DNA of 10,943 nucleotides from Angelakisella sp. GTDB taxonomy: Bacteria; Bacillota; Clostridia; Oscillospirales; Ruminococcaceae. The position numbers and the translations under genes are program-made. The stretch spans positions 1 to 10,943 of the forward strand of contig JAAWEO010000051.1 of assembly GCA_022794295.1 (NCBI GenBank), given 5' to 3'. The notes beneath the pieces are model-generated. The model had not been told where the DNA came from. It worked only from the letters and a program-made list of their open reading frames with translations, and did no database searches. Of the stretch, positions 1-5,820 are shown piece after piece; the first letter of the stretch is position 1; every line of letters begins with the position of its first letter.

Positions 1-183
1 GGCGACCAGGCGCTGTCCGCCCTGGACCCGGACCGGACTGATGTCCGGTGACAGAAAGGCTACCCGGTACTGGGCGTTGGGCTTCGGGTATGGTGCTGCC
101 CCGGCAAAAGTCTCACCCTGCACTCGTCCGGCCTCCAGGCCGCTCTGCGTATGAATAAATTGTAAAATTTTCTTTTTTCCCAT
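1..183 (-). CDS. Unrecognised protein, N-terminal 61 residues (runs off window)
   Basis: An open frame runs on the minus strand from ATG at 183 to the window edge with no stop in 61 codons. The start is chosen from a good ribosome site, AAGGGG at 194-189, five bases before the ATG. The product begins with a basic stretch (MGKKKILQFIH) and continues through a Gly/Ala/Pro-rich segment; I see no signal peptide, membrane segment or motif I can name. It is divergent from groES, and its candidate promoter overlaps the CIRCE operator, so it might be co-controlled by HrcA (inference). The rest of the gene, and hence its family, lies outside the window. I am fairly sure it is a real gene but not what it does. 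Confidence 0.6.
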   Translation of the reverse strand, partial: MGKKKILQFIHTQSGLEAGRVQGETFAGAAPYPKPNAQYRVAFLSPDISPVRVQGGQRLVA

Positions 184-192
184 GAAAGCCCC

Positions 193-220
193 TTGATTTT
201 TTTCCGGAATCGGGTACAAT
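193..220 (+). promoter_or_regulatory. Sigma-A promoter of groESL
   Basis: TTGATT at 193-198 and TACAAT at 215-220 are separated by 16 bases, matching the housekeeping sigma-A pattern. The predicted transcription start, about 226-228, falls at the left edge of the CIRCE operator, the classic geometry for repression by HrcA. The -35 element overlaps the leader of the divergent gene. No other credible promoter is seen before groES. Confidence 0.75.
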
Positions 221-246
221 AATAATCGTTGGCACTCGATTGTCGC
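219..246 (-). promoter_or_regulatory. Candidate sigma-A promoter for the divergent minus-strand gene
   Basis: Reading the minus strand, GCGACA (246-241; 4 of 6 to TTGACA) is followed after 16 bases by TATTAT (224-219; 5 of 6 to TATAAT). Transcription would begin near 212, leaving a leader of about 28 nt that contains the AAGGGG ribosome site. The site overlaps the CIRCE operator at 229-255 almost completely. It is weaker than the groES promoter and rests on pattern matching alone. Confidence 0.35.
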
Positions 247-255
247 GAGTGCTAA
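229..255 (+). promoter_or_regulatory. CIRCE operator (HrcA binding site)
   Basis: The inverted repeat has arms TTGGCACTC (229-237) and GAGTGCTAA (247-255) around a 9-bp spacer. The CIRCE consensus is TTAGCACTC-N9-GAGTGCTAA, so the right arm is perfect and the left arm has one A-to-G change. CIRCE is bound by the heat-shock repressor HrcA, whose activity depends on GroEL, giving feedback control of groESL. It sits at the predicted transcription start. The hrcA gene is not in this window. Confidence 0.94.
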
Positions 256-297
256 AAACCTAACATAGGGAATCAGATGAAATCGGAGGGAATAATC

Positions 298-582
298 ATG
301 ACAATCAAACCCCTTTGCGACCGTGTGGTCATTAAAATGACCGAGGCGGAGGAAACTACCAAGAGCGGTATCATCCTGGCCGGAAATGCTAAGGAGAAAC
401 CCGTTATCGCTGAAGTGGTGGCCGTCGGCCCCGGCGGTGTTGTGGACGGAAATCAGGTGGAAATGTACCTCACCGTGGGCCAGAAGGTCCTTATCAGCAA
501 GTATGCCGGTACCGAGGTAAAGCTGGACGGAGAGGAATTCACCATCCTGCGTCAGTCCGATGTCCTGGCTGTGGTGGAGTAA
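298..582 (+). CDS. groES: Co-chaperonin GroES (Hsp10)
   Basis: The 94-residue product is the heptameric lid that caps the GroEL folding chamber in the cytoplasm. It opens with the family hallmark IKPLCDRVVIK, followed by the mobile-loop segment around residues 17-33 (TTKSGIILAG), which docks onto GroEL, and the conserved VGPGG turn in mid-protein. Length is typical for GroES. I chose ATG 298 over the in-frame ATG at 277 because GGAGGG at 285-290 sits seven bases before 298, and because GroES proteins start only a few residues before IKPL; the 277 start would add seven residues foreign to the family. It is first in a two-gene operon with groEL, 50 bp apart, under CIRCE/HrcA control. Confidence 0.97.
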   Translation: MTIKPLCDRVVIKMTEAEETTKSGIILAGNAKEKPVIAEVVAVGPGGVVDGNQVEMYLTVGQKVLISKYAGTEVKLDGEEFTILRQSDVLAVVE

Positions 583-603
583 GAGATCAGGAGTAAGAGA
601 TCA
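576..603 (+). repeat. Perfect 14-bp tandem duplication across the groES stop codon
   Basis: GGAGTAAGAGATCA occurs at 576-589 and again, immediately adjoining, at 590-603. The first copy supplies the last codons of groES and its TAA stop (580-582); the second repeats the same TAA at 594-596 downstream, in a different frame from the groES stop. The groEL ribosome site (615-622) and start lie beyond it. It looks like a small slippage duplication that lengthened the groES-groEL spacer. Confidence 0.9.
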
Positions 604-632
604 TAAATACGTAACAGGAGGAACTGATTCTT

Positions 633-2258
633 ATGGCAAAGGAAATCATTTACGGCGAGGACGCCAGAAAAGCCCTTCAGTCCGGTATCGACCAGCTGGC
701 CGATACCGTCAAGATCACCCTGGGCCCCAAGGGCCGCAATGTGGTGCTGGATAAAAAGTTCGGCAGCCCCCTGATCACCAACGATGGCGTGACCATCGCC
801 AAGGAAATCGAGCTGGACTGCCCCTTTGAGAATATGGGCGCCCAGCTGGTGAAGGAGGTCGCCACCAAGACCAACGACGCCGCCGGCGACGGCACCACCA
901 CCGCTACCCTGCTGGCCCAGGCCCTGGTCCGGGAGGGCATGAAGAACGTCACCTCCGGCGCCAACCCCATGGTGGTGAAGAAGGGCATCGAGAGCGCTGT
1001 AAAGGCCGCCGTTGCTTCCATTATCGAGGACAGCAAAAAGGTCTCCGGCTCCGCCGATATCGCCCGGGTCGCCACCGTTTCCTCCGGCAGCGAGGAGATC
1101 GGCAAGCTGATCGCCGAGGCCATGGAGAAGGTCTCCGCCGACGGGGTCATCACCCTGGAGGAGTCAAAAACCGCCGAGACCTACAGCGATGTGGTGGAAG
1201 GGATGCAGTTCGACCGCGGCTACATCACCCCCTACATGGTGACCGATACCGAGAAGATGGAGGCCGTCATTGACGACGCCCTTATCCTGATTACCGATAA
1301 GAAGATCGGCAACATCCAGGAGATCCTCCCCCTGCTGGAGCAGGTGGTCCAGTCCGGCCGCAAGCTGGTGATCATCGCTGAGGATGTGGAGGGCGAGGCC
1401 CTGGCCACCTTGCTGGTGAACAAGATGCGGGGCACCTTTACCTGCGTCGCCGTCAAGGCCCCCGGCTTTGGTGACCGCCGCAAGGAGATGCTCCAGGATA
1501 TCGCCACCCTCACCGGCGGCCAGGTCATTACCTCCGACCTGGGCCTGGAGCTGAAGGACGCCAACATGACCCAGCTGGGCCGCGCCAAACGGGTCACCGT
1601 CCAGAAGGAGAACACCATCATCGTCAGCGGTGAAGGGGATAAGGCCGGCATCCAGTCCCGCATCGCCCAGATCCGTGCCCAGATCGAAAGCACGACCTCC
1701 GATTTTGATCGGGAGAAGCTCCAGGAGCGTCTGGCCAAGCTGGCCGGTGGTGTCGCCGTCATCAAGGTGGGCGCCGCTACCGAGGTGGAGATGAAGGAAA
1801 AGAAGATGCGCATTGAGGATGCCCTGTCCGCCGCCAAGGCTGCGGTGGAGGAAGGCATTGTCGCCGGCGGCGGTGTCGCCCTGGTCAATGCCATCCCCGC
1901 TGTGGAAAAGCTGGCCGGGGAGAAGGACGGGGACGAAAAGACCGGTGTCCGCATCGTCCTGAAGGCCCTGGAGGAGCCCATGCGCCAGATCGCTGCCAAC
2001 AGCGGCCTGGAGGGTTCCGTCATCCTGGATGCCATCAAGCGTTCCGGCAAGAAGGGCTACGGCTTCGACTTCTACAAGGAGGAGTATGTGGACATGATCC
2101 CCGCCGGCATTCTGGATCCCACCAAGGTGACCCGCTCCGCCCTGGAGAACGCTGCCTCTGTAGCCGCCATGGTCCTCACCACCGAGAGCCTGGTCGCCGA
2201 CAAGAAGGAGCCCACCCCTCCCGCTCCCCCCGCCCCCGACATGGGCGGCATGTACTAA
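633..2258 (+). CDS. groEL: Chaperonin GroEL (Hsp60)
   Basis: The 541-residue product is the ATP-driven barrel that folds client proteins together with GroES. Visible hallmarks are AKEIIYGEDAR at the N terminus, the nucleotide loop TLGPKGRNVV (about 29-38), the ATPase motif GDGTTTAT (85-92, with the catalytic Asp at 86), the apical-domain segment VKAPGFGDRRKEML, and the hinge/ATPase segment VGAATEVEMKEKK with its conserved Asp in RIEDAL just after. The C terminus ends in a Pro-rich stretch and MGGMY, a short version of the usual Gly-Gly-Met tail. Length is normal. The start is supported by CAGGAGGA at 615-622, ten bases upstream. It is the second gene of the CIRCE-controlled operon, and is followed by a repeat element and then a terminator. 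Confidence 0.99.
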   Translation: MAKEIIYGEDARKALQSGIDQLADTVKITLGPKGRNVVLDKKFGSPLITNDGVTIAKEIELDCPFENMGAQLVKEVATKTNDAAGDGTTTATLLAQALVREGMKNVTSGANPMVVKKGIESAVKAAVASIIEDSKKVSGSADIARVATVSSGSEEIGKLIAEAMEKVSADGVITLEESKTAETYSDVVEGMQFDRGYITPYMVTDTEKMEAVIDDALILITDKKIGNIQEILPLLEQVVQSGRKLVIIAEDVEGEALATLLVNKMRGTFTCVAVKAPGFGDRRKEMLQDIATLTGGQVITSDLGLELKDANMTQLGRAKRVTVQKENTIIVSGEGDKAGIQSRIAQIRAQIESTTSDFDREKLQERLAKLAGGVAVIKVGAATEVEMKEKKMRIEDALSAAKAAVEEGIVAGGGVALVNAIPAVEKLAGEKDGDEKTGVRIVLKALEEPMRQIAANSGLEGSVILDAIKRSGKKGYGFDFYKEEYVDMIPAGILDPTKVTRSALENAASVAAMVLTTESLVADKKEPTPPAPPAPDMGGMY

Positions 2259-2262
2259 GAGC

Positions 2263-2358
2263 CCCTACCCGCCCCTTCGGGGCTTAACCCAGGTATGAGG
2301 TCTTAGGTTGTGCCTGGAGTCCTGGTGCAGGAGGGGCGGGACGATTCCCCGGCCTTTG
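2263..2358 (+). repeat. Dispersed structured repeat, copy A (3' of groEL)
   Basis: This segment aligns without gaps to 10600-10695; by hand count about 64 of 96 positions match, concentrated in four blocks. The blocks are CCCTACCCGCC with a hairpin and CTTAAC (2263-2288), GTGCCTGGAGTCC (2310-2322), CGATTCCCC (2342-2350) and GCCTTTG (2352-2358). The spacers between blocks (21 and 19 bp) keep their length but not their sequence. The first hairpin is GCCCC-TTC-GGGGC (2271-2283); a second candidate stem pairs GGGGC (2333-2337) with GCCTT (2352-2356) through two G-U pairs. The element begins 4 nt after the groEL stop. Its nature (3'-UTR RNA motif or small mobile palindromic repeat) is unknown to me. 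Confidence 0.8.
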
Positions 2359-2458
2359 ACAGGCTCGCTGAGGCGGCTTTGGAGCTGCTTTAACGGCGGT
2401 TTTGGGGCAGGGGATCGGGAAAAAGGGGAATTCTCCCCGCTAAATAAAAGGTAGTCGC

Positions 2459-2501
2459 AAGCGCCTGGAATCCTCCTTGTGTCAGATTCCAGGTGCTTTT
2501 T
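2459..2501 (+). terminator. Intrinsic terminator of groESL
   Basis: A 14-bp stem pairs 2459-2472 with 2485-2498 (one G-T pair) around a 12-nt loop. Its 3' arm runs into TTTTT at 2497-2501, a classic Rho-independent terminator. It lies about 200 bp after the groEL stop, so the repeat element should be part of the groESL transcript. Its left arm (2461-2474) differs at only two of 14 positions from the repeat block at 2310-2323. Confidence 0.88.
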
Positions 2502-2505
2502 GTAA

Positions 2506-2571
2506 GAACCGGTTCAGGATTTCCCAGTGTACGGAAAAGGTCCGTTGGCAGTGTGCAGGGAAATTTTGAAT
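2506..2571 (+). promoter_or_regulatory. Possible rubrerythrin promoter region with two small palindromes
   Basis: Between the groEL terminator and the rubrerythrin ribosome site lie a perfect 10-bp palindrome GAACCGGTTC (2506-2515) and an inverted repeat ACGGA-N5-TCCGT (2531-2545). A weak promoter candidate is TTGGCA (2545-2550) with TTGAAT (2566-2571) after a short 15-bp gap. A promoter is expected somewhere here because a strong terminator precedes the gene. I cannot match the palindromes to PerR or another named regulator. Confidence 0.25.
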
Positions 2572-2606
2572 GGGCTCAAAGATCAAAACACAGGAGGACA
2601 TACACT

Positions 2607-3143
2607 ATGAGCAGGTACACCGGTACACAGACCGAGAAAAACCTGGAAGCCGCCTTTGCCGGGGAATCCCAGGCCCGGAACAAGTACACCTATTTCGCTT
2701 CTGTCGCCAAGAAGGAGGGCTACGAGCAGATCGCCGCCCTGTTCCTGAAAACCGCCGACAACGAGAAAGAGCATGCCAAAATGTGGTTTAAGGAGCTGGC
2801 GGGTCTGGGTGACACCGCCAAAAACCTGGAGGCTGCTGCCGCCGGGGAAAACTACGAGTGGACCGACATGTATGAGGGCTTTGCCAAGACCGCCGAGGAA
2901 GAGGGCTTCCCGGAGCTGGCTGCCAAGTTCCGCGCCGTGGCCGCCATTGAGAAGCACCACGAGGAACGGTACCGCGCCCTGCTGAAGAATGTGGAGACCG
3001 CCGCTGTCTTTGAAAAGAGCGAGGTAAAGGTTTGGGAGTGCCGCAACTGCGGGCACCTTGTTATCGGCACCAAGGCCCCCCAGGTCTGCCCCGTCTGCAA
3101 CCATCCCCAAAGCTATTTTGAGGTCCACGCCGAAAACTACTGA
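2607..3143 (+). CDS. rbr: Rubrerythrin
   Basis: The 178-residue product is a cytoplasmic non-haem iron peroxidase that removes hydrogen peroxide in anaerobes. The N-terminal ferritin-like four-helix domain carries candidate diiron ligands in the family pattern: Glu20, Glu53 and His56 (EKEH), Glu81 and Glu84, and Glu115 with His118 (EKHH). The C-terminal rubredoxin-like domain binds one iron through two CxxC pairs, Cys145/148 and Cys161/164. The ferritin-then-rubredoxin order marks a classical rather than a reverse rubrerythrin, and the length fits. ATG 2607 is chosen because AGGAGGA (2592-2598) precedes it by eight bases and the family begins near this point; the upstream in-frame extension would begin in a terminator. 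The gene has its own terminator and appears monocistronic. Confidence 0.96.
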   Translation: MSRYTGTQTEKNLEAAFAGESQARNKYTYFASVAKKEGYEQIAALFLKTADNEKEHAKMWFKELAGLGDTAKNLEAAAAGENYEWTDMYEGFAKTAEEEGFPELAAKFRAVAAIEKHHEERYRALLKNVETAAVFEKSEVKVWECRNCGHLVIGTKAPQVCPVCNHPQSYFEVHAENY

Positions 3144-3164
3144 TCCCGGCTTTTTGATCGATCG

Positions 3165-3205
3165 GCCCCCGCACCGGCAGGCTTGTCCTCCGGCGCGGGG
3201 GCTTT
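3165..3205 (+). terminator. Intrinsic terminator of rubrerythrin
   Basis: GCCCCCGC (3165-3172) pairs with GCGGGGGC (3195-3202), extended inside by CCGG (3174-3177) with CCGG (3190-3193), and is followed by only three T residues. The stem is strong but the T tract is short. It lies 21 bp after the rubrerythrin stop and ends 18 bp before the next start, so the next gene may depend partly on read-through. Confidence 0.72.
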
Positions 3206-3223
3206 GTGAAAGGGGTAACCGCC

Positions 3224-4099
3224 ATGAAACGCTGCATCAGCTGCAAGCAGGAGATTATCGGCTTCGGGGAAAGGAGACTGGAGGGGTTTCACATTGACAT
3301 ACCCCCCAAAAGCTTTGGCACCAGCACCGATTTTATCCTCTGGGACCAGGACCGCCGGGAGGAGATCCGGGGGGCCGCCTACCCCTATTGGGCGGAGGGT
3401 GAGGATGGATGCTTCTGGCATCTCACCCTCCGGCGGGGCTTTAAGAACGGCAGGATCCTTCTGCGCATCGGCGAGGTGTTCACCAGCTATCTGAAGCACC
3501 CCTGGGACGTGGCCCACTGCACCCACCAGACCCTTACCAACGGCAGCTACAGCCGCCTGCTGACCATCCCCTCCAAGGCCCAGGTGGCTTCCCCCTGGTT
3601 GGAGGCGGAAAATGACAGGGATAGCCTCCTTCGGGGGCTGGACCAGCTGGGGGGCTGGTTTGACCAGCACCGGGAGGAAATTGCCGAAAGCTGCCGCAAG
3701 CAGCAAGGCTGGGTGGACAAGGAGCAGGGCCGGAGCCATCGGGTTACCCGCCTCTACCTCCGGGACCACTGGCAGGAGGCCGGCCAGAAGGAGGTGCTGG
3801 CCCTCTACCGGGAGGTGGACCGCCTGGCCCGGGAGTACGAGGCCGCCAAAAAACAGGGGGAGATCCGCTATGGCGCGGACCACAGCTTTTTCAGTGACTG
3901 GTGCGTGGGAAAGCTCCCCGCCCCCTTTGACCGCTGGGAGGAGGAGCTGGCTGCTATCTTCCAGACCAAGAAAGCCCGTGTGGTCAACGACCCTGCCTAT
4001 GCCCACGCCTTTGCTGTATCGAACCTTCTGTACTTCATCCACGACCTGGAAAAGGACCTGTGTCCGGATATCCTAATTGGGAAAAGGTGGAAGGAATAG
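3224..4099 (+). CDS. Unrecognised 291-residue protein with an N-terminal CxxC
   Basis: I do not recognise a family. The product begins MKRCISCKQEI with Cys4 and Cys7, which could be half of a zinc-binding or redox site. Other cysteines (in GCFWH, HCTHQ, SCRKQ, WCVGK, LCPD) are scattered, and the first two sit near histidines. The protein is soluble-looking, rich in Trp, Tyr, Arg and Glu, with a Glu/Lys/Arg-rich predicted helix in the second half and no signal peptide or membrane segment. ATG 3224 has AGGGG nine bases or so upstream; the in-frame GTG at 3206 abuts the rubrerythrin terminator stem and is less likely. Codon use matches the neighbours, so recent transfer is not indicated. No dedicated promoter is obvious in the short gap after rubrerythrin. 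Real gene, function unknown. Confidence 0.82.
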   Translation: MKRCISCKQEIIGFGERRLEGFHIDIPPKSFGTSTDFILWDQDRREEIRGAAYPYWAEGEDGCFWHLTLRRGFKNGRILLRIGEVFTSYLKHPWDVAHCTHQTLTNGSYSRLLTIPSKAQVASPWLEAENDRDSLLRGLDQLGGWFDQHREEIAESCRKQQGWVDKEQGRSHRVTRLYLRDHWQEAGQKEVLALYREVDRLAREYEAAKKQGEIRYGADHSFFSDWCVGKLPAPFDRWEEELAAIFQTKKARVVNDPAYAHAFAVSNLLYFIHDLEKDLCPDILIGKRWKE

Positions 4100-4119
4100 C
4101 ATACTTTGTCCCACTGCAC

Positions 4120-4149
4120 TTGCCATCCTCCCTTCCCTTATGCTACAAT
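4120..4149 (+). promoter_or_regulatory. Sigma-A promoter (extended -10) of the Lrp-aminotransferase operon
   Basis: TTGCCA (4120-4125) and TACAAT (4144-4149) lie 18 bp apart, and the -10 is preceded by TGC (4141-4143), giving an extended -10. The predicted start near 4156 leaves a leader of about 28 nt with AAGGAGGT at 4169-4176. Lrp-family genes are often autoregulated, so a binding site may overlap; I see no distinct operator. Confidence 0.75.
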
Positions 4150-4183
4150 AAACCAATCCAAATGTAACAAGGAGGTCCGCCCC

Positions 4184-4657
4184 ATGAACCAACTGCTCCA
4201 GCTTTTGTCCGAAAATGCCCGCCTGACCAGCGAACAGCTGGCCGCCATGACCGGGGACACCCCGGCAGCGGTGGAGGCAAAAATCGCCCGCCTCCAGGCC
4301 GACGGGGTCATCCGGGGGTACAAGGCTATTGTAGACTGGGAAAAAACCGACCGGGATCTTTGCGCCGCCCGCATCGAGCTGAAGGTCACCCCAAAAAGCG
4401 GCATGGGCTTCGAGGAGGTGGCCGGCATCATCGCCCAGTTTGACGAGGTGGAGTCGGTGGAGCTGATGAGCGGCGGCTATGACCTGGGGCTGACTGTCAC
4501 CGGCAAGAGCTTCAAGGATGTGGCCCTTTTTGTGGCCCAGCGCCTGGCCCCCCTGGACTCGGTGGAATCCACCGCCACCCATTTTGTCCTGAAAACCTAT
4601 AAGCAGGGCGGGGTGATGACCTGCGGCGAGGAAACGGACGAAAGGGAGGGCGCCTGA
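4184..4657 (+). CDS. Lrp/AsnC-family transcriptional regulator
   Basis: The 157-residue product has the two-part Lrp architecture. An N-terminal winged helix-turn-helix covers about 1-48 (LLSENARLTSEQLA, then the recognition region ending ADGVIRGYKAIVD), and a RAM ligand-binding domain covers about 60-140 with the signature GGYDLGL (97-103). Such proteins form octamers and sense amino acids. A short acidic tail follows. The start has AAGGAGGT seven bases upstream; a longer frame from 4106 would run back through the promoter. The stop overlaps the aminotransferase start by one base (TGATG), so the two are translationally coupled. An Lrp-type regulator beside an aminotransferase recalls AlaR-AlaT (YugG-YugH) of Bacillus subtilis; the ligand here is not known. 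Confidence 0.93.
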   Translation: MNQLLQLLSENARLTSEQLAAMTGDTPAAVEAKIARLQADGVIRGYKAIVDWEKTDRDLCAARIELKVTPKSGMGFEEVAGIIAQFDEVESVELMSGGYDLGLTVTGKSFKDVALFVAQRLAPLDSVESTATHFVLKTYKQGGVMTCGEETDEREGA

Positions 4658-5820
4658 TGGACTATTCCGCTCTCCTTTCCCGGTGCGCCCAGGACCTGCG
4701 GCCCTCGGGCATCCGGAAGTTTTTTGACCTGGCCGCCACCATGGAGGGGGTTATCTCCCTGGGGGTGGGGGAGCCGGATTTCAAGACCCCCTACGCCATC
4801 CGCCGCGCCGGCATCGAATCCCTGGAAAAGGGCCGCACCTGGTACACCGCCAACGCCGGCCTTCTGGAGCTGCGCCGCCAGATCGCCGCCTATTTGGCCC
4901 GGCGCTTCTCCCTCTCCTATGGGGAGCAGGATATCCTGGTCACTGTGGGTGGCAGCGAGGCCATCGACCTTTGTATCCGCGCCTGTATAGACCCCGGGGA
5001 CCAGGTCCTGGTGCCGGAGCCCTCCTTTGTCTGCTACGACCCCATCACCCGCCTGGCCGGGGGCGTTCCCGTCCCCATTGTCACCCGGCCGGAGGATGGC
5101 TTCCGCCTCACTCCCGAGGCCCTGGAGGCCGCCATCACCCCCCGGACCAAGGTGCTGGTCCTCCCCTACCCCAACAACCCCACCGGGGCCATTATGAAGC
5201 GGGAGCACCTGGAGGCCATTGCGGAGGTCCTCCGCCGCCGCCAGATCCTGGTCCTTTCCGACGAGATCTACGCCGAGCTCACCTTCGAGGGGAAGCACGT
5301 TTCCATCGCCTCCCTGCCGGGGATGGCGGAGCGCACCGTGGTTGTCAACGGCTTTTCCAAGGCCTACGCCATGACCGGCTGGCGCCTGGGCTACGCCGCC
5401 GGCCCCCGGGAGGTCATCCAGGTGATGACCAAGCTCCATCAGTTTGCCATTATGTGCGCCCCTACCGTCAGCCAGCACGCCGCCATCGAGGCCATGAAAA
5501 GCTGTGACGAGGAAATCGAGCGGATGGCGGTGCAGTTTGGTATGCGCCGGGGGCTGATGGTCAATCATCTGAACCGGATGGGTCTCACCTGCGCCGACCC
5601 TCTGGGTGCCTTTTATGTTTTCCCTTCCATCCGTTCCACCGGCCTTACCTCCGACCAGTTCTGCGAACAGCTTTTGAAGGAGCAGAAGGTGGCGGTGGTC
5701 CCCGGAAACGCCTTTGGACAAAGCGGCGAAGGCCATGTCCGTATCTCCTATTCCTACAGCGTGGAGCACCTGATCGAAGCTCTGCGGCGCATTGAAAGCT
5801 TTGTGGAGGGCCTGAAATGA
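4657..5820 (+). CDS. Class I/II PLP-dependent aminotransferase (alanine/aspartate type)
   Basis: The 387-residue fold-type-I enzyme moves amino groups between amino acids and 2-oxo acids. Family landmarks are SLGVGEPDF (34-42), the YTANAG segment (63-68), the cofactor-binding NNPTG (173-177), Asp202 and Tyr205 in LSDEIYAEL, the Schiff-base lysine Lys235 in NGFSKAYAMTGWR, and the carboxylate-binding Arg362 in GHVRISYSYS. Length is normal. AAAGGGAGGG (4641-4650) precedes the ATG, which overlaps the Lrp stop by one base. The stop overlaps the next start by four (ATGA). The AlaT/YugH-like context suggests alanine or aspartate as substrate; sequence alone cannot decide between these and aromatic or branched-chain substrates. 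Confidence 0.95.
   Translation: MDYSALLSRCAQDLRPSGIRKFFDLAATMEGVISLGVGEPDFKTPYAIRRAGIESLEKGRTWYTANAGLLELRRQIAAYLARRFSLSYGEQDILVTVGGSEAIDLCIRACIDPGDQVLVPEPSFVCYDPITRLAGGVPVPIVTRPEDGFRLTPEALEAAITPRTKVLVLPYPNNPTGAIMKREHLEAIAEVLRRRQILVLSDEIYAELTFEGKHVSIASLPGMAERTVVVNGFSKAYAMTGWRLGYAAGPREVIQVMTKLHQFAIMCAPTVSQHAAIEAMKSCDEEIERMAVQFGMRRGLMVNHLNRMGLTCADPLGAFYVFPSIRSTGLTSDQFCEQLLKEQKVAVVPGNAFGQSGEGHVRISYSYSVEHLIEALRRIESFVEGLK

Larger units (their letters stand above)
2259..2606. other. Non-coding stretch between groEL and rubrerythrin
   Basis: No credible gene lies here. In order it holds a dispersed structured repeat (2263-2358), a less structured segment with a small GGGGA/TCCCC hairpin (2425-2438, loop ATTC, no T run), the groEL terminator (2459-2501), and the rubrerythrin leader (2502-2606). 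An in-frame extension of rubrerythrin back to 2493 would start inside the terminator and is not believed. Confidence 0.8.

Noticed and set aside
277..297. Upstream ATG for groES at 277
   Set aside because: It adds seven residues not found in GroES; GGAGGG is ideally spaced for ATG 298, although AGGG at 267-270 could weakly serve 277.
1232..2050. 272-residue open frame opposite groEL
   Set aside because: Antisense shadow rich in Ser, Arg and Met; groEL is certain on the other strand.
2493..2606. Longer rubrerythrin N terminus
   Set aside because: It would start inside the groEL terminator; the ribosome site and the family N terminus both support ATG 2607.
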